Positions 28,863 through 38,971 of a stretch of DNA of 64,000 nt are shown here, piece after piece. The position numbers and the translations under genes were made by a program. The first letter of the stretch is position 1; each line of letters begins with the position of its first letter. The notes under the pieces are model-generated. The model had not been told where the DNA came from. It worked only from the letters and a program-made list of their open reading frames with translations, and ran no database searches. The stretch comes from Thiotrichales bacterium (lineage in GTDB: Bacteria > Pseudomonadota > Gammaproteobacteria > Francisellales > CACEW01), in contig CANJQG010000006.1 of NCBI GenBank assembly GCA_947476405.1, forward strand, positions 1 to 64,000, given 5' to 3'.

Positions 28863-29933
28863 TTATCCATTTGCCCTGGGCGTACGAGAAGCGCCTAGCG
28901 CAGGGAAGTTACTCAACCCTAAAAAAGGCAGCGCTACGGGCGGGACTGGTTTTTTTGGCTTAAATGCGGCAACGACAGCACTATATTTCCGGAGTTGTTT
29001 TCCAGGCTCAAAGACAACGCCCACTGCTTTTGGAACAGGGGCATCCGCAAGTGTTCCACCCGCTGCAAATAAAGGCGCCAGACTGGGATGTTCAGCCAAC
29101 ATCGCAGGCTTTGCTGGCCGCGCAAAGGCTTTCGCTTTTTCATATCGATCTAGCGCTGCTCTAGAGGCTTCATGCAAATACCTTCCAAAACCTTTCTCTC
29201 TATAATTTTCGAGCGTGACCTCAAATGTATTCTGTAATTGCGTTTTAAGGCCCCGATAGGTTCTTGGAGCAATGCCTAACTCCTCACGAAATAAGCGAAG
29301 TCCTAGTTTTAAACGTTCCAAAGCAGATTCAAATTTAAAGGTTGCCTTTGCAGTCAAGTGCATATTTAAGCATAAAAACTCTACCTCGGGTGCACCTATT
29401 TTTGGCGGAGAGGTTCGTCTAAATTTAATTTCAAAATGACTACTTTTATTGTAACAAGAGTTCCCCTCTCGATGATCTACTCCAGCATATCGTCCATTAG
29501 CGGCCACACCAATAGAGTCATAAGAATAAACATCGTCATTTACCAAAAATTCCTCGTTTAATCCGCTTTCTTTTAAGATCTTTTTCAGGGCTAGACTTGC
29601 AACTAAGCCAGTCTGTGCATCACCATGGATCTCACATTTAGCCTCTGTTTTTAATGCATCTGATTCAAAAGAATCCATCAATATTCCACTTTTTAGTCCA
29701 CAGCTAAAAAATCTAAAAAATACTTCAGCACTGCAGGAATTAGGATCAATACTGATGCCAATATTCAGTTTGCGTGTCACTCTAAAAATCTTGCTTGCAT
29801 CCGATCGATCTATATTCACAAACACATCTGGACTGACAAATTTAAAAGGCTGGCCATAGTCAATCTCAACGCCTCCTTGATCCCAATGCAAGCGAATCAA
29901 ATCGGGTTCTTTTTTTGAGGAGTCAAACATCAT
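28863..29933 (-). CDS. Hypothetical protein, Pro/Ala-rich C-terminus
   Basis: A 356-residue protein with no signal peptide and no domain I know. The first 250 or so residues look globular with seven scattered cysteines. A helical segment with YREKGFGRYLHEASRAALDRYEKAK (about 240-265) follows, then an Ala/Pro-rich, positively charged tail to the end. The open frame and codon use look normal for this genome. Large cytosolic orphans with a disordered tail are common among Dot/Icm substrates in Legionellales, so an effector is one possibility, but no specific motif proves it. Confidence 0.6.
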   Translation of the reverse strand: MMFDSSKKEPDLIRLHWDQGGVEIDYGQPFKFVSPDVFVNIDRSDASKIFRVTRKLNIGISIDPNSCSAEVFFRFFSCGLKSGILMDSFESDALKTEAKCEIHGDAQTGLVASLALKKILKESGLNEEFLVNDDVYSYDSIGVAANGRYAGVDHREGNSCYNKSSHFEIKFRRTSPPKIGAPEVEFLCLNMHLTAKATFKFESALERLKLGLRLFREELGIAPRTYRGLKTQLQNTFEVTLENYREKGFGRYLHEASRAALDRYEKAKAFARPAKPAMLAEHPSLAPLFAAGGTLADAPVPKAVGVVFEPGKQLRKYSAVVAAFKPKKPVPPVALPFLGLSNFPALGASRTPRANG

Positions 29934-29996
29934 TCAATCCAGATTAAAATAAATAATCATGCAGCTTATACGTCATTTTTATTTTACGCAAGCATT

Positions 29997-32900
29997 TCAA
30001 TCGGACAACATTTCTTGGATTTTTTTTTCTGAGACTGAAACGATTGATTTTAATTCCTGTGAAAAAATATTGAGTCGCCATTCTTGGAACATCCAACGCA
30101 GCGCTTCTCGATCCATTTTTAAGGGGTCTTTTGAATTGAGAAAACGCTGCCAAAGCGGCTGAAATGTATTGAATAAAGTGAGTTCACGACTCAGGTTATT
30201 TTTGAGGCGCTCAATTCGGAGCTGCATCCCTTTAAGATAAATGGGATAGCGCTTGAGCCATTTAATCGGCGTGGTACTGAGAAAATGCCGACTCAAAAGG
30301 AATTCAAACTGGGCATAAAGATCATCCTGAGAAGCCTGAAGGCCCTGCTTTTGCGGCAAACTTCGAAGGCTCACGCGTAGGGGAAGCGCCAAAGTACGCA
30401 GCTGTGTTAACCAGGTCAACCAGCTGGCTTGATGATTCCAAAATTCACCGCGCATATCGACCCATTTTTGAAAATCAGCTTGCGTATAAATCACTGTAAA
30501 ATCAATGCCACGTTCTTGATAAAAATCCTCCAAAACCATTAAAGAAAATTCATCAATCAGTGTTTTTTTCTCAGCAATAAAGCTAATTTCAGAACAAGCC
30601 TTTTGAACAAAAGGATCTTGCCGCAGGGCTCGCAATTCCTTAGAAAGCGCCTGCTCCAGCAAATATAAAACGCCTTCTTCATGATGAAGCGCTGCGGACT
30701 CTGCATCGGGGAAGGCCTCAATACAAACACCCTGCTCATTACATTTTAAAGCTGGATAAACCCGAACGGTTTTACCCTGAATTTGCCAATCCATTTGAGC
30801 CGGAAAATCTGCAAAATCCCAAGATTGAAAATCGCCTTGAGGCAAAATATTGGGCACTTGTTTGAGCAAGGCGGTTAGCTCCATTTTGAACTGCTCTTTT
30901 AAAGCAGCCAGATCCGAAGACAAGGCCAGGCATTGCCCCTCCGCATTCATGACTTTGATTTTATAAGGCAGATTCGGCAAATTCGAAAGCGCCAGAAGCG
31001 GCACCTCCAAACACACGCCATCCTGATCATGATCCCAATCAAATACATACTTTAATTTTAAAGCCTGTCCATTCACTTCGATTTCATCTGGATAATCTAA
31101 CAAAGCCTTTTTAAAAGGGGCAAGATAGGACTCCGGATCAAATAGGGGAAGAGATTTAAGCGTTTTAAAACTCACCACGTCCATCGGCAAATGCAATTCA
31201 AAAAAAGCCTGATACTCTTCATCACTGGGCGCAATGCCCAAACGGCGTAATTTGGCTTCCGCCTGGAGTAATTTTAAATAGCCGGCCTGTGATTTTTCGC
31301 GATCGACCAAGGCGTCCCGAATAAATACTTCGCGCGCTAAGATTGGGTTTTTATGACTGAATTGCATTTTACGGCGACTCACAATCATAAGACCATACAG
31401 CAAGACACTTTGATACGTCATGACCGCATCATTTTGAATATCGTAATAGGGCTCACTGTATTGATACTTGACCAGATGCTTACACAGAGGCTCCAGCCAG
31501 GAAACCTCAATGCGGGCCACAATCCGCGCATAGGTGTGCTTTGTTTCCATGAGACTTTCGGCCATCATCCATTTAAATTTTTTCTGCGCCAGGGCCGAAC
31601 CGGGGAAAATTTTAAGCAATTTTTGATGCGCACCCCGATAGCATTGTTTTTCTTTATCATACTCAGCGACAAAATGCAGGCAGCCCGTCAGCAAAGCCTG
31701 ATGAATTAAAATGCTTGAAGGCGTTTCACTGAGGGGACTCCAGGACCAATTTAGGATTTTAAACTGAACATGAATCTCATGCAAAACGGACTGCCATTCC
31801 TGCATACGCAGGGGGGAGAGAAAATGCGCCTCACAATAGGCACGAAATTTATTTTTGGATAAGCCCTCTGTTTCAGCCATCACGGTTTGCCATAATTTTA
31901 AAATCGTCAAAAACTCAGAGTCTGGATGCGCATAACGTTGATGCAGGGCTTTGGCTTTGCTGAGTTGCTCCTCAGGATATTCACGCGGATCCTGTGTACT
32001 CAAATTGCTGACGATCACCGCCACTTCAGCCAGGGTGCGATTTTGATGCGCTTCACACAGCATGCGCGCTAAACGGGGATCAAGACTAAAACGGCTGATT
32101 TGACGCCCTAAAGACGTTAATTTTTTCTGTGCATCAATAGCCTGCAATTCGAAAAGTTCAGCATACCCTTCATGAATCAAGGCCCGCGGAGGGGGGTCTA
32201 ATAAATCAAAGTCCTCCAAACTGCCCAGACGCAATTGCATCATCTGCAAAATCACCGCACTTAAATTGGTGCGGAGAATTTCAGGTTCCAGATAAGCGGG
32301 GCGATTTAATAAATCCGCTTCTTCATACAAACGAATACAAATCCCGGGCGCAACCCGCCCTGCCCTACCCGCACGCTGTTTGGCATTTGCCTGGGAAATC
32401 GGCTCTATGGGTAAGCGCTGAATTTTCAGCTTGCTGTTAAAACGGCTCACCCGCGCCTGACCGGAATCAATCACATGCAAAACCCGCGGTACGGTGAGCG
32501 AGGTTTCAGCCACGTTGGTGGCCAGAATAATACGCGCACTGTTTCCCGGATGAAATACTTTTTGCTGAGCAGATAACGGCAATCGGGCATAGAGCGCTAG
32601 AATTTCATGCCGAGGAAATCGCTCCACTAATTTTTTACGATACTCCCGAATATCCCGCTCCGTGGGCAGAAACACTAGCACATCGCCGCGCGCACGTTGA
32701 TGCAGATCAATCAACGCACTCATCAGGCTCGCCTCAGGTCGATACCGAATTTCAATAGGATGGCTGCGACCCTCCACAGTGATTAAAGGCGCATTAAAAT
32801 AAGCTGCCAGTCTTTCATGTTCAAGAGTTGCAGAGGTAATAATCACTTTGAGATCAGGCCGCCTGGGTAACATTTTTTTCAAAAATCCCAGCAAAAAATC

Positions 32901-33302
32901 AATGTTCAAAGAGCGCTCATGCGCCTCATCAATAATCAAGAGGCTGTAGCGCTTTAGCAGCGGATCATGCCCGATTTCAGCCAGCAGAATGCCATCGGTC
33001 ATGACTTTAATTTGCGTCGAGGGGGAACAAGATTCGTTAAAGCGGACTTGATAACCAACCGTAGAACCTAAGCTGACTTTAAGCTCTTCTGCAATACGGC
33101 TGGCAATGGACTTGGCTGCAATCCGTCGCGGCTGAGTATGACCAATCAGGCCCTCGCGTGCATAGCCTAAATGCAGACACAGCTGCGGCAATTGCGTGGA
33201 CTTTCCGGAGCCCGTCTCCCCAGCGACCAAAATGACTTGATGCTGAGCAAGTAATTGTTCAATCTCGTCAAAATGAGCTGCAATGGGAAGGGTTGGATTC
33301 AC
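29997..33302 (-). CDS. hrpA: ATP-dependent RNA helicase HrpA
   Basis: A 1101-residue DEAH-box helicase. Walker A GETGSGKS lies near residue 28, then [15 protein letters not shown] near 125, SATLE, the helicase C-terminal motif QRAGRAGR near 315, the HA2/OB domains and the long DUF3418 C-terminal part specific to HrpA. It is about 200 residues shorter than E. coli HrpA, partly because the N-terminal extension before Walker A is missing. The GTG start at 33302 overlaps the rhlE-like stop (GTGA), so the two helicases are coupled. E. coli HrpA acts on collided ribosomes. Confidence 0.93.
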   Translation of the reverse strand: MNPTLPIAAHFDEIEQLLAQHQVILVAGETGSGKSTQLPQLCLHLGYAREGLIGHTQPRRIAAKSIASRIAEELKVSLGSTVGYQVRFNESCSPSTQIKVMTDGILLAEIGHDPLLKRYSLLIIDEAHERSLNIDFLLGFLKKMLPRRPDLKVIITSATLEHERLAAYFNAPLITVEGRSHPIEIRYRPEASLMSALIDLHQRARGDVLVFLPTERDIREYRKKLVERFPRHEILALYARLPLSAQQKVFHPGNSARIILATNVAETSLTVPRVLHVIDSGQARVSRFNSKLKIQRLPIEPISQANAKQRAGRAGRVAPGICIRLYEEADLLNRPAYLEPEILRTNLSAVILQMMQLRLGSLEDFDLLDPPPRALIHEGYAELFELQAIDAQKKLTSLGRQISRFSLDPRLARMLCEAHQNRTLAEVAVIVSNLSTQDPREYPEEQLSKAKALHQRYAHPDSEFLTILKLWQTVMAETEGLSKNKFRAYCEAHFLSPLRMQEWQSVLHEIHVQFKILNWSWSPLSETPSSILIHQALLTGCLHFVAEYDKEKQCYRGAHQKLLKIFPGSALAQKKFKWMMAESLMETKHTYARIVARIEVSWLEPLCKHLVKYQYSEPYYDIQNDAVMTYQSVLLYGLMIVSRRKMQFSHKNPILAREVFIRDALVDREKSQAGYLKLLQAEAKLRRLGIAPSDEEYQAFFELHLPMDVVSFKTLKSLPLFDPESYLAPFKKALLDYPDEIEVNGQALKLKYVFDWDHDQDGVCLEVPLLALSNLPNLPYKIKVMNAEGQCLALSSDLAALKEQFKMELTALLKQVPNILPQGDFQSWDFADFPAQMDWQIQGKTVRVYPALKCNEQGVCIEAFPDAESAALHHEEGVLYLLEQALSKELRALRQDPFVQKACSEISFIAEKKTLIDEFSLMVLEDFYQERGIDFTVIYTQADFQKWVDMRGEFWNHQASWLTWLTQLRTLALPLRVSLRSLPQKQGLQASQDDLYAQFEFLLSRHFLSTTPIKWLKRYPIYLKGMQLRIERLKNNLSRELTLFNTFQPLWQRFLNSKDPLKMDREALRWMFQEWRLNIFSQELKSIVSVSEKKIQEMLSD

Positions 33303-34513
33303 CGTCTCGTCTGAGTCCTGTTTCTCTGTTGTGGTGGGCGCTGATACGGCACTTCTGCTTTGACAATCGGCAAAGGTCCCAAATCTGCATAACCCGCATT
33401 GGGAATCACAGGAATTTCTATCTTAATCAGCTTTTGAATATCCCGCAAGAGGCCTTTTTCCTCTGGACTCACCAGAGAGCAAGCCTCGCCATTACGTCCC
33501 GCGCGACCCGTCCGGCCAATGCGATGAACATAATCTTCAGGCACATTGGGCAGATCAAAATTGACGACATGCGGCAATTCTGCAATATCTAAGCCGCGCG
33601 CAGCAATATCGGTTGCAACCAATACCGTAATGAGATTTTGCTTGAAATGCGCCAAGGCTTTGGTTCGCGCAGGCTGACTTTTATTACCGTGAATCGCCAA
33701 TGCCGTAATGCCTGCAGCTTCCAATTTTTCTACAATTTTATTGGCGCCATGCTTGGTCCGTGAAAACACCAGCACCTGAGTCCAGGTTTGATCCTGAATC
33801 AGCTTACACAAAAGCGGCACTTTATGGCCCTTCTCAACGGTATAGACCACTTGTTTAATTTTATCAACAGTTGAATTCGGCGGGCTCACATCAATCTCAA
33901 TCGGTTGCGTCAAAATCCCTTTGGTCAGCGCGCGAATATCCGGCGAAAAAGTCGCAGAAAACATTAAATTTTGGCGTTTTTGTGGCAGAAGTTTCATGAT
34001 TTTTTTGATATCATGAATAAAACCCATATCCAGCATACGATCCGCTTCATCCAGAATCAAGACTTCCACCTGATTGAGTTTAATCGCATTTTGGCCGACT
34101 AAATCCAGGAGGCGACCCGGAGTCGCAACCAGAATATCAACCCCCGCGCGCAGACGCATCATTTGAGGATTAATTTTGACTCCCCCGAAAACCACTTCAT
34201 AACGAAGCTTGAGATGCTGACCATAAAAATGGGCACTTTCATGCACCTGTGCGGCTAATTCACGCGTCGGGGTCAGCACTAATACTTTCACAGAATTGGA
34301 CTGAACGGGATTGCGACTGGCCGCTAATTTTTGCAAAATCGGCACTAAAAAAGCCCCTGTTTTACCAGTACCCGTTTGGGCTGCAGCCATGACATCACGG
34401 CCAGATAAAACAGCCGGAATAGCCTGTTGTTGAATCGGGGAGGGCTGGGTATAACCCTTTTGATCGAGGGCGCGGAGGATCGGTTCGATCACCCCTAATG
34501 CTTTAAAAGTCAT
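33299..34513 (-). CDS. rhlE: DEAD-box RNA helicase, RhlE type
   Basis: A 404-residue helicase with the Q-motif [14 protein letters not shown], Walker [33 protein letters not shown], and [11 protein letters not shown] in the second RecA domain. A short basic Arg/Pro/Gln tail follows (from about 385). These enzymes remodel ribosomal or cold-induced RNA structures. It lies 80 bases downstream of a cold shock gene, with a terminator between, and is translationally coupled to hrpA. Confidence 0.9.
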   Translation of the reverse strand: MTFKALGVIEPILRALDQKGYTQPSPIQQQAIPAVLSGRDVMAAAQTGTGKTGAFLVPILQKLAASRNPVQSNSVKVLVLTPTRELAAQVHESAHFYGQHLKLRYEVVFGGVKINPQMMRLRAGVDILVATPGRLLDLVGQNAIKLNQVEVLILDEADRMLDMGFIHDIKKIMKLLPQKRQNLMFSATFSPDIRALTKGILTQPIEIDVSPPNSTVDKIKQVVYTVEKGHKVPLLCKLIQDQTWTQVLVFSRTKHGANKIVEKLEAAGITALAIHGNKSQPARTKALAHFKQNLITVLVATDIAARGLDIAELPHVVNFDLPNVPEDYVHRIGRTGRAGRNGEACSLVSPEEKGLLRDIQKLIKIEIPVIPNAGYADLGPLPIVKAEVPYQRPPQQRNRTQTRR

Positions 34514-34544
34514 AATCTCTCATTTTTTTGGAAACACAGAAAGT

Positions 34545-34565
34545 AAAAAACCACGACTAGCGTGG
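34545..34565 (-). terminator. Rho-independent terminator of the cold shock gene
   Basis: On the minus strand, stem CCACG/CGTGG with a CTAGT loop is followed by TTTTTT. It lies about 30 bases after the cspA-like stop and would separate it from the rhlE-like gene. Confidence 0.8.
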
Positions 34566-34593
34566 CCTTTTAATGAATAAGAATGTGAAAAAA

Positions 34594-34791
34594 CTAATCT
34601 GTCACAACTACATCAATTGCATTCAAGCCTTTAGGTGAAGATTCGGTATCGAAACTCACTTTGCTGCCTTCACGAAGATTGCCGCTTTTGATGCCGTTCT
34701 TGTGAACAAACACGTCTTTGCTGCCATCATCTGGGGTGATAAAACCAAACGCTTTATCATTATTAAAAAATTTTACGGTACCTGTAGCCAT
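34594..34791 (-). CDS. Cold shock protein, CspA family
   Basis: A 65-residue single-stranded nucleic-acid-binding protein. RNP1 is [10 protein letters not shown] and RNP2 is DVFVH, with the usual aromatic residues on the five-stranded barrel. It acts as an RNA chaperone, constitutively or upon cold shock. The 75-base leader before the next divergent gene has no obvious long cold-shock 5' UTR, so temperature control cannot be assumed. It has its own terminator. Confidence 0.95.
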   Translation of the reverse strand: MATGTVKFFNNDKAFGFITPDDGSKDVFVHKNGIKSGNLREGSKVSFDTESSPKGLNAIDVVVTD

Positions 34792-34830
34792 TTTATTTTC
34801 TCACTTTTAAGTTATAATATTCGTCAATGT

Positions 34831-34845
34831 CCCAAACCATTTGGG
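34831..34845. promoter_or_regulatory. CCCAAA-CCA-TTTGGG palindrome in a divergent promoter region
   Basis: Six-base arms with a three-base centre lie between the cold shock gene and the divergent flavoprotein gene. On the plus strand TATAAT (34813-34818) is just beside it. It could be an operator or a small hairpin in the flavoprotein leader. Confidence 0.3.
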
Positions 34846-34866
34846 CACTAACAGGGACATCATACC

Positions 34867-36075
34867 ATGCTTTCAGAAAAAACAATAGGAAAATCTGCAA
34901 TACAAGATTTAGACGTCATCATTATCGGTGCGGGCGCTGCAGGACTGCTCTGCGGAGCGACAGCCGGGCAACGTGGACGTCGTGTTTTGATCGTCGATCA
35001 TGCAAATAAAGTAGGCAAAAAAATCCTGCTCTCGGGGGGCGGACGCTGCAATTTTACGCATCGCATGGCCAGCCCCGCACAATATCTCTCTGATAATCCC
35101 TTTTTCTGCATCTCCGCCTTAAAGCGCTACACCCCGCTTGATTTTGAAAATCTTGTGAAAAAATATCAGATTGCTTATCACGAAAAAGCACCCAATCAGC
35201 TTTTTTGCGATGATTCTGCCAAACAGATTCTTGATCTTTTATTAAAAGAATGTGGATTGGGGTGCGTTGAGATTAAGCTTCAAACCCCCATCACGCGCAT
35301 TCAGAAAACAGATTCTTTTATCATAGAAACCAGCCAGGGAATATTTCGCGCGCCCGCTTTAGTCATAGCCTGTGGCGGACCGTCCTTTCCCAGTATGGGC
35401 GCGAGCCCTTTTGGTTACCAAATTGCAGAACAATTCGGCTTGCGTGTTTTACCCGTTCGTGCCGCACTGGTCCCACTGACTTTACACAAGCCAGATCTAG
35501 ATCGCTTTGCGCCTTTATCAGGGGTTTCCCTCGATGTCATTGCCACCTGTCGCGGCCAGAGCTTTAAAGAAGCCATGCTCTTTACGCATCGTGGCTTAAG
35601 CGGCCCTGCGATTTTGCAAATCTCCTCCTATTGGCAACCTGGAGATACCCTTGAAATCAATCTTCTACCCGACTTAGACCTTCCCCATATCCTGAAGGAA
35701 AACAGGCTCGCACGCCCAAAAACGGAACTCAAAACGATTTTAGCAGGCTTATTACCCAGCCGCCTGGCTCAATTACTTTGCGAACACATGCTTCCCAATA
35801 AACCAATCAATCAATTCAACGAAAAAGAATATATAGAAATGGCGCATACGCTCCAGCATTTTAAGATCAAACCCAATGGAACAGAGGGCTATCGCACAGC
35901 AGAAGTCACTTTGGGCGGCGTTGACACCGATGAAATTTCCTCCAAAACCTTCGAGTCCAAAAAAATCCCCGGCCTGTATTTTATCGGTGAAGTGCTAGAC
36001 GTGACTGGACATTTAGGCGGTTTTAATTTCCAATGGGCTTGGTCATCCGGATTTTGTTGCGGACAATTTGTATAG
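34867..36075 (+). CDS. HI0933/BaiN-family NAD(P)/FAD-dependent oxidoreductase
   Basis: A 402-residue flavoprotein with the dinucleotide motif DVIIIGAGAAGLLCG (residues 16-30), the family signature GKKILLSGGGRCNFTH (50-65), and the C-terminal FAD contact YFIGEVLDVTGHLGGFNFQWAWSSG. Family members include YhiN and BaiN and are widely conserved with unclear natural substrates. AGGGAC precedes the ATG. gshB follows after 8 bases and probably shares the transcript, which may hint at a redox role. Confidence 0.88.
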   Translation: MLSEKTIGKSAIQDLDVIIIGAGAAGLLCGATAGQRGRRVLIVDHANKVGKKILLSGGGRCNFTHRMASPAQYLSDNPFFCISALKRYTPLDFENLVKKYQIAYHEKAPNQLFCDDSAKQILDLLLKECGLGCVEIKLQTPITRIQKTDSFIIETSQGIFRAPALVIACGGPSFPSMGASPFGYQIAEQFGLRVLPVRAALVPLTLHKPDLDRFAPLSGVSLDVIATCRGQSFKEAMLFTHRGLSGPAILQISSYWQPGDTLEINLLPDLDLPHILKENRLARPKTELKTILAGLLPSRLAQLLCEHMLPNKPINQFNEKEYIEMAHTLQHFKIKPNGTEGYRTAEVTLGGVDTDEISSKTFESKKIPGLYFIGEVLDVTGHLGGFNFQWAWSSGFCCGQFV

Positions 36076-36083
36076 GAGCATAC

Positions 36084-37025
36084 ATGAAAACACTAGCCCT
36101 TTTAATGGACCCTTTTGAAAAACTGGTGATCTATCGCGATAGCAGCCTCATGATCATTGAAGCCGCTTTAAAACGAGGCCTCCAGGTTTTTGTCTTTGAA
36201 TCGCAAGATTTAATGCTGGAACAAGGCGAGGCCTCTGCCCACATGACCGAAGTATTATCCTGTGATATCACGCAAAAACCAGACTGGTATCAAATGGGCA
36301 AAAAAACTAAAAAAAATCTAAGCACAGTTGATGCGATTGTGATTCGCAAAGACCCTCCGTTTGACATTGACTATGTTTTTTTAACTTATTTGCTAGAACG
36401 CGCCGAAAAGCAAGGCGTAAAGGTTGCCAATTCCCCCTCTGCCATTCGCGACTGTAATGAAAAGCTGGTCATTTTTAACTTTCCCCAATGCATTGTCCCG
36501 ACCATTGTTTCCTGTCACCGCGCTGATTTGCACGCTTTCTGGCTGGAACAAGGCGAAATTATTTTAAAACCCTTGGATGGCCTGGGTGGGCGCAATATTT
36601 TTTACCTCAAACCAGGCGATACCAACTTTAGCGTGATGGTTGAAAATCTGACCCAGCACGGCAAACGACATATCATGGCGCAGCGCTATCTACCTGAAGT
36701 TCGAGAAGGTGACAAGCGCATTATCCTGATTGATGGCGAGCCTGCGCCTCTCGCCCTCGCACGCATTCCCCGAAACGGAGAGAGCCGAGGCAACCTGTCC
36801 TCAGGCGGCCTCTTTCAAGCACAGGACCTCACGCATCAAGACCGCTGGATCTGCCAACAAATCAGCCCATTCCTAAAAGAAAAGGGCATTCTCTTTGCCG
36901 GCCTTGATGTCATCGGTGACTACATGACCGAAATCAACCTGACCAGCCCCGGCTGTCTGAGAGAAATCTCAAACGCCTGTGGCCAAAATCTAGCTGACTT
37001 GTTTTTGGATCGGCTTATCAACTAG
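36084..37025 (+). CDS. gshB: Glutathione synthetase
   Basis: A 313-residue ATP-grasp enzyme that joins gamma-glutamylcysteine and glycine. IRKDPPFDIDYVFLTYLLERAE, the NSPSAIRDCNEKL segment, LKPLDGLGGRNIF and the C-terminal INLTSPGCLREI match the bacterial family throughout. I chose ATG 36084 because TAGGAG lies just upstream and the length is right; the frame is open further upstream into the flavoprotein gene. gshA is not in the window. The stop overlaps the convergent orphan by 8 bp. Confidence 0.95.
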   Translation: MKTLALLMDPFEKLVIYRDSSLMIIEAALKRGLQVFVFESQDLMLEQGEASAHMTEVLSCDITQKPDWYQMGKKTKKNLSTVDAIVIRKDPPFDIDYVFLTYLLERAEKQGVKVANSPSAIRDCNEKLVIFNFPQCIVPTIVSCHRADLHAFWLEQGEIILKPLDGLGGRNIFYLKPGDTNFSVMVENLTQHGKRHIMAQRYLPEVREGDKRIILIDGEPAPLALARIPRNGESRGNLSSGGLFQAQDLTHQDRWICQQISPFLKEKGILFAGLDVIGDYMTEINLTSPGCLREISNACGQNLADLFLDRLIN

Positions 37026-38805
37026 ATGGGCCTGATGCACTATGATCAAAAGGGACCACTTTATCCCCACCCAAAAAGCACCCACAAAAAACGCGGTGTA
37101 CAACAGCAAAACAAGAAAACCTACCTTCAGCTTGAGGTACGGCCCCCCCAGCAGCCCCAGAACTACCGCTGAAAGCAGTAAAGAAAGCGTCAGGACTAGC
37201 TGAAGCTGCTACCGCTGGTGAAGCTGCTACCGGTGCTGAAGCTGCTACCGCTGGTGAAGCTGCTACCGGTGCTGAAGCTTCTAATTGAAGACTTAAACCA
37301 GTACCTGTGCCGCAACCACTGCCCGCACCAGCACCAGCAGCAGCATCTACTGCCTCAGATTGAACAAGACGCAAAGTGCGATCAACCACTTTGGAGAAAT
37401 CAACCTGTGCGCCCTGCTGTGCTTTCGCATTATCTAAAAGATCACGCAACAATTGATTGGGAGCTACACCCTCTCCTCCTGCTCCAGCAGCAGCTTCAGA
37501 GTTTGATAAAAGCGCATTTTGAATCTGGCTAAAAAGATCTTTGTGCCAATCCCAGGATTCTGTAATACAGGAAAATATGGGAGTCCCCACTACAGATGCA
37601 CGACGAGATGGAGCAGCAACTGGTGCCCCAACAACATCACCTTCAGCAAAGGCCAGGCGATTCATTTTAGCAAAATTAACTTCGCAAATCAGTGCATTAG
37701 AAATATTTACAAGTTCCTCTGGCGAAAATTCAACCCAATCTCCGCCACGTAAATAATGTCTCATCTTAAGCTTGAAGTCCGCTAATGGCTCACAGACTTG
37801 GCCGGAATCTTTTAACTCTGAAAAGGTACGGATGCTTTGACCTAATTTTATCATTGCCAGTGAAGTGCAATCAGCCTTGCTTACAACAAGCCCAGTCAAG
37901 CCACCACAAAAAGATTTTACAATTGGATTCAATGCGCTAAAATTCACACCGGAACAATCTGATTTCGGAAAATCCTTAATTAACTCAACTGTAAGGCTGC
38001 GCTGCACATCCGCATGCCCCATCGACTGGCAACCAGTCAAAACTGTTATTAAGCCCTTAGCATCTGTAGGATATAGTAGCTCATATATTTCCCAGAAAGG
38101 CTGCATCTGCATTTGACCTGATTTATTGTTAAGAAAAATAGGCAGCGTCCCGGCGACAATCATGGTCTTAACAAACGCAGAAAATAAAGCAGCCTCCTCT
38201 GAATTCAAAGTATCCAAAAAAGGCTCCAGAACAGATAGAAGCAATGCAGCGCTCTGTTGCTCATCCTGAACACGGTTGCGCAAAAAAATCGCATCATGGA
38301 ATAGGCCGCATAAAGATAAAATCAAGGAAAACGCCTGGGGCATACGGCTTTTTTGAGCAAGGTACGCGACATCATGCATCATTTCGTAAGCATGGGGTGG
38401 AATGTGATAAGCGAGATGAACACGCTGATCGCATTGATACATTGCTAAGGAAACGAGATCAATCAATTTTTTAAAATTTTGACCTGCTACATCTGCTGGA
38501 CCTGGATTAAATGATCCACGCAGTTCTGCATCCGCAGTCGATAAAGCTCCCAGTGTATAATTAGGATATTTATGATCAAAACATATAAAAATCTCCTTAA
38601 GAAATGAAACCCCAAGTCTTGGCATGATCTGATTAGCAGAAAACCACTGTGTAAAATTACTTAGCAGAGGAATCAATTGATCATTTTTTGCCGCCAATAA
38701 ATCCATACAGGCTTTAACTTCCTCCATAGCATTCGAATACACCCCAGTTGGATCGCCTAGATTTATTCCTATTTCCTCCAAAGCTTTTGACAGGCTCCAC
38801 ATCAT
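37018..38805 (-). CDS. Large hypothetical protein with Ala/Pro/Ser repeats
   Basis: A 595-residue protein without signal peptide. The first 400 or so residues look globular and helical and match no family I know. From about residue 455 it becomes Ala/Gly-rich, with a perfect repeat of APVAAS/SPAVAA blocks (about 511-536) encoded by an 18/36-bp DNA repeat. It then ends with a Cys/Phe-rich segment (FSCFAVVHRVFCGCF) before the last 18 residues. The terminal Cys cluster could be a lipidation or metal site, and a host-targeting tail of a secreted effector is one guess. A ribosome site AGGGGTG and a TTGACA promoter support expression. Confidence 0.65.
   Translation of the reverse strand: MMWSLSKALEEIGINLGDPTGVYSNAMEEVKACMDLLAAKNDQLIPLLSNFTQWFSANQIMPRLGVSFLKEIFICFDHKYPNYTLGALSTADAELRGSFNPGPADVAGQNFKKLIDLVSLAMYQCDQRVHLAYHIPPHAYEMMHDVAYLAQKSRMPQAFSLILSLCGLFHDAIFLRNRVQDEQQSAALLLSVLEPFLDTLNSEEAALFSAFVKTMIVAGTLPIFLNNKSGQMQMQPFWEIYELLYPTDAKGLITVLTGCQSMGHADVQRSLTVELIKDFPKSDCSGVNFSALNPIVKSFCGGLTGLVVSKADCTSLAMIKLGQSIRTFSELKDSGQVCEPLADFKLKMRHYLRGGDWVEFSPEELVNISNALICEVNFAKMNRLAFAEGDVVGAPVAAPSRRASVVGTPIFSCITESWDWHKDLFSQIQNALLSNSEAAAGAGGEGVAPNQLLRDLLDNAKAQQGAQVDFSKVVDRTLRLVQSEAVDAAAGAGAGSGCGTGTGLSLQLEASAPVAASPAVAASAPVAASPAVAASASPDAFFTAFSGSSGAAGGAVPQAEGRFSCFAVVHRVFCGCFLGGDKVVPFDHSASGPSS
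37202..37273. repeat. 18/36-bp tandem repeat inside the large orphan
   Basis: Two identical 36-bp copies, each made of two similar 18-bp halves (GAAGCTGCTACCGCTGGT and GAAGCTGCTACCGGTGCT), run from 37202 to 37273, with a decayed fifth half after that. Being a multiple of three, it can change copy number without breaking the frame. Confidence 0.9.
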
Positions 38806-38847
38806 TCACACCCCTTTATAGTTATTTTGATAAATTTAACGGGGCCA

Positions 38848-38877
38848 ATAGTACATCATATTAATAATTAATGTCAA
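38848..38877 (-). promoter_or_regulatory. Promoter of the large orphan gene
   Basis: On the minus strand, a perfect TTGACA (38877-38872), an 18-base spacer and TACTAT (38853-38848), about 43 bases before the ATG. It lies in an AT-rich divergent spacer. Confidence 0.5.
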
Positions 38878-38917
38878 CAATTTTTTATATATTTTAAATT
38901 AAATTTAAATCTTATGT

Positions 38918-38946
38918 TTGATCAAAGGGGTTTATTTTGTTATAAT
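38918..38946 (+). promoter_or_regulatory. Promoter of the squalene-synthase-like gene
   Basis: TTGATC (38918-38923), a 17-base spacer and a perfect TATAAT (38941-38946), 25 bases before the ATG at 38972. Confidence 0.6.
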
Positions 38947-38971
38947 GACTGAAACTTCAAACTGAAAATTC

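Noticed and set aside
31353..31709. 118-codon plus-strand frame opposite hrpA
   Set aside because: Antisense shadow of a conserved helicase gene without start signals.
29997..33302. hrpA as a broken gene because it is short
   Set aside because: All helicase motifs and the DUF3418 end are intact in one frame. Only the N-terminal extension and some inter-domain length differ.
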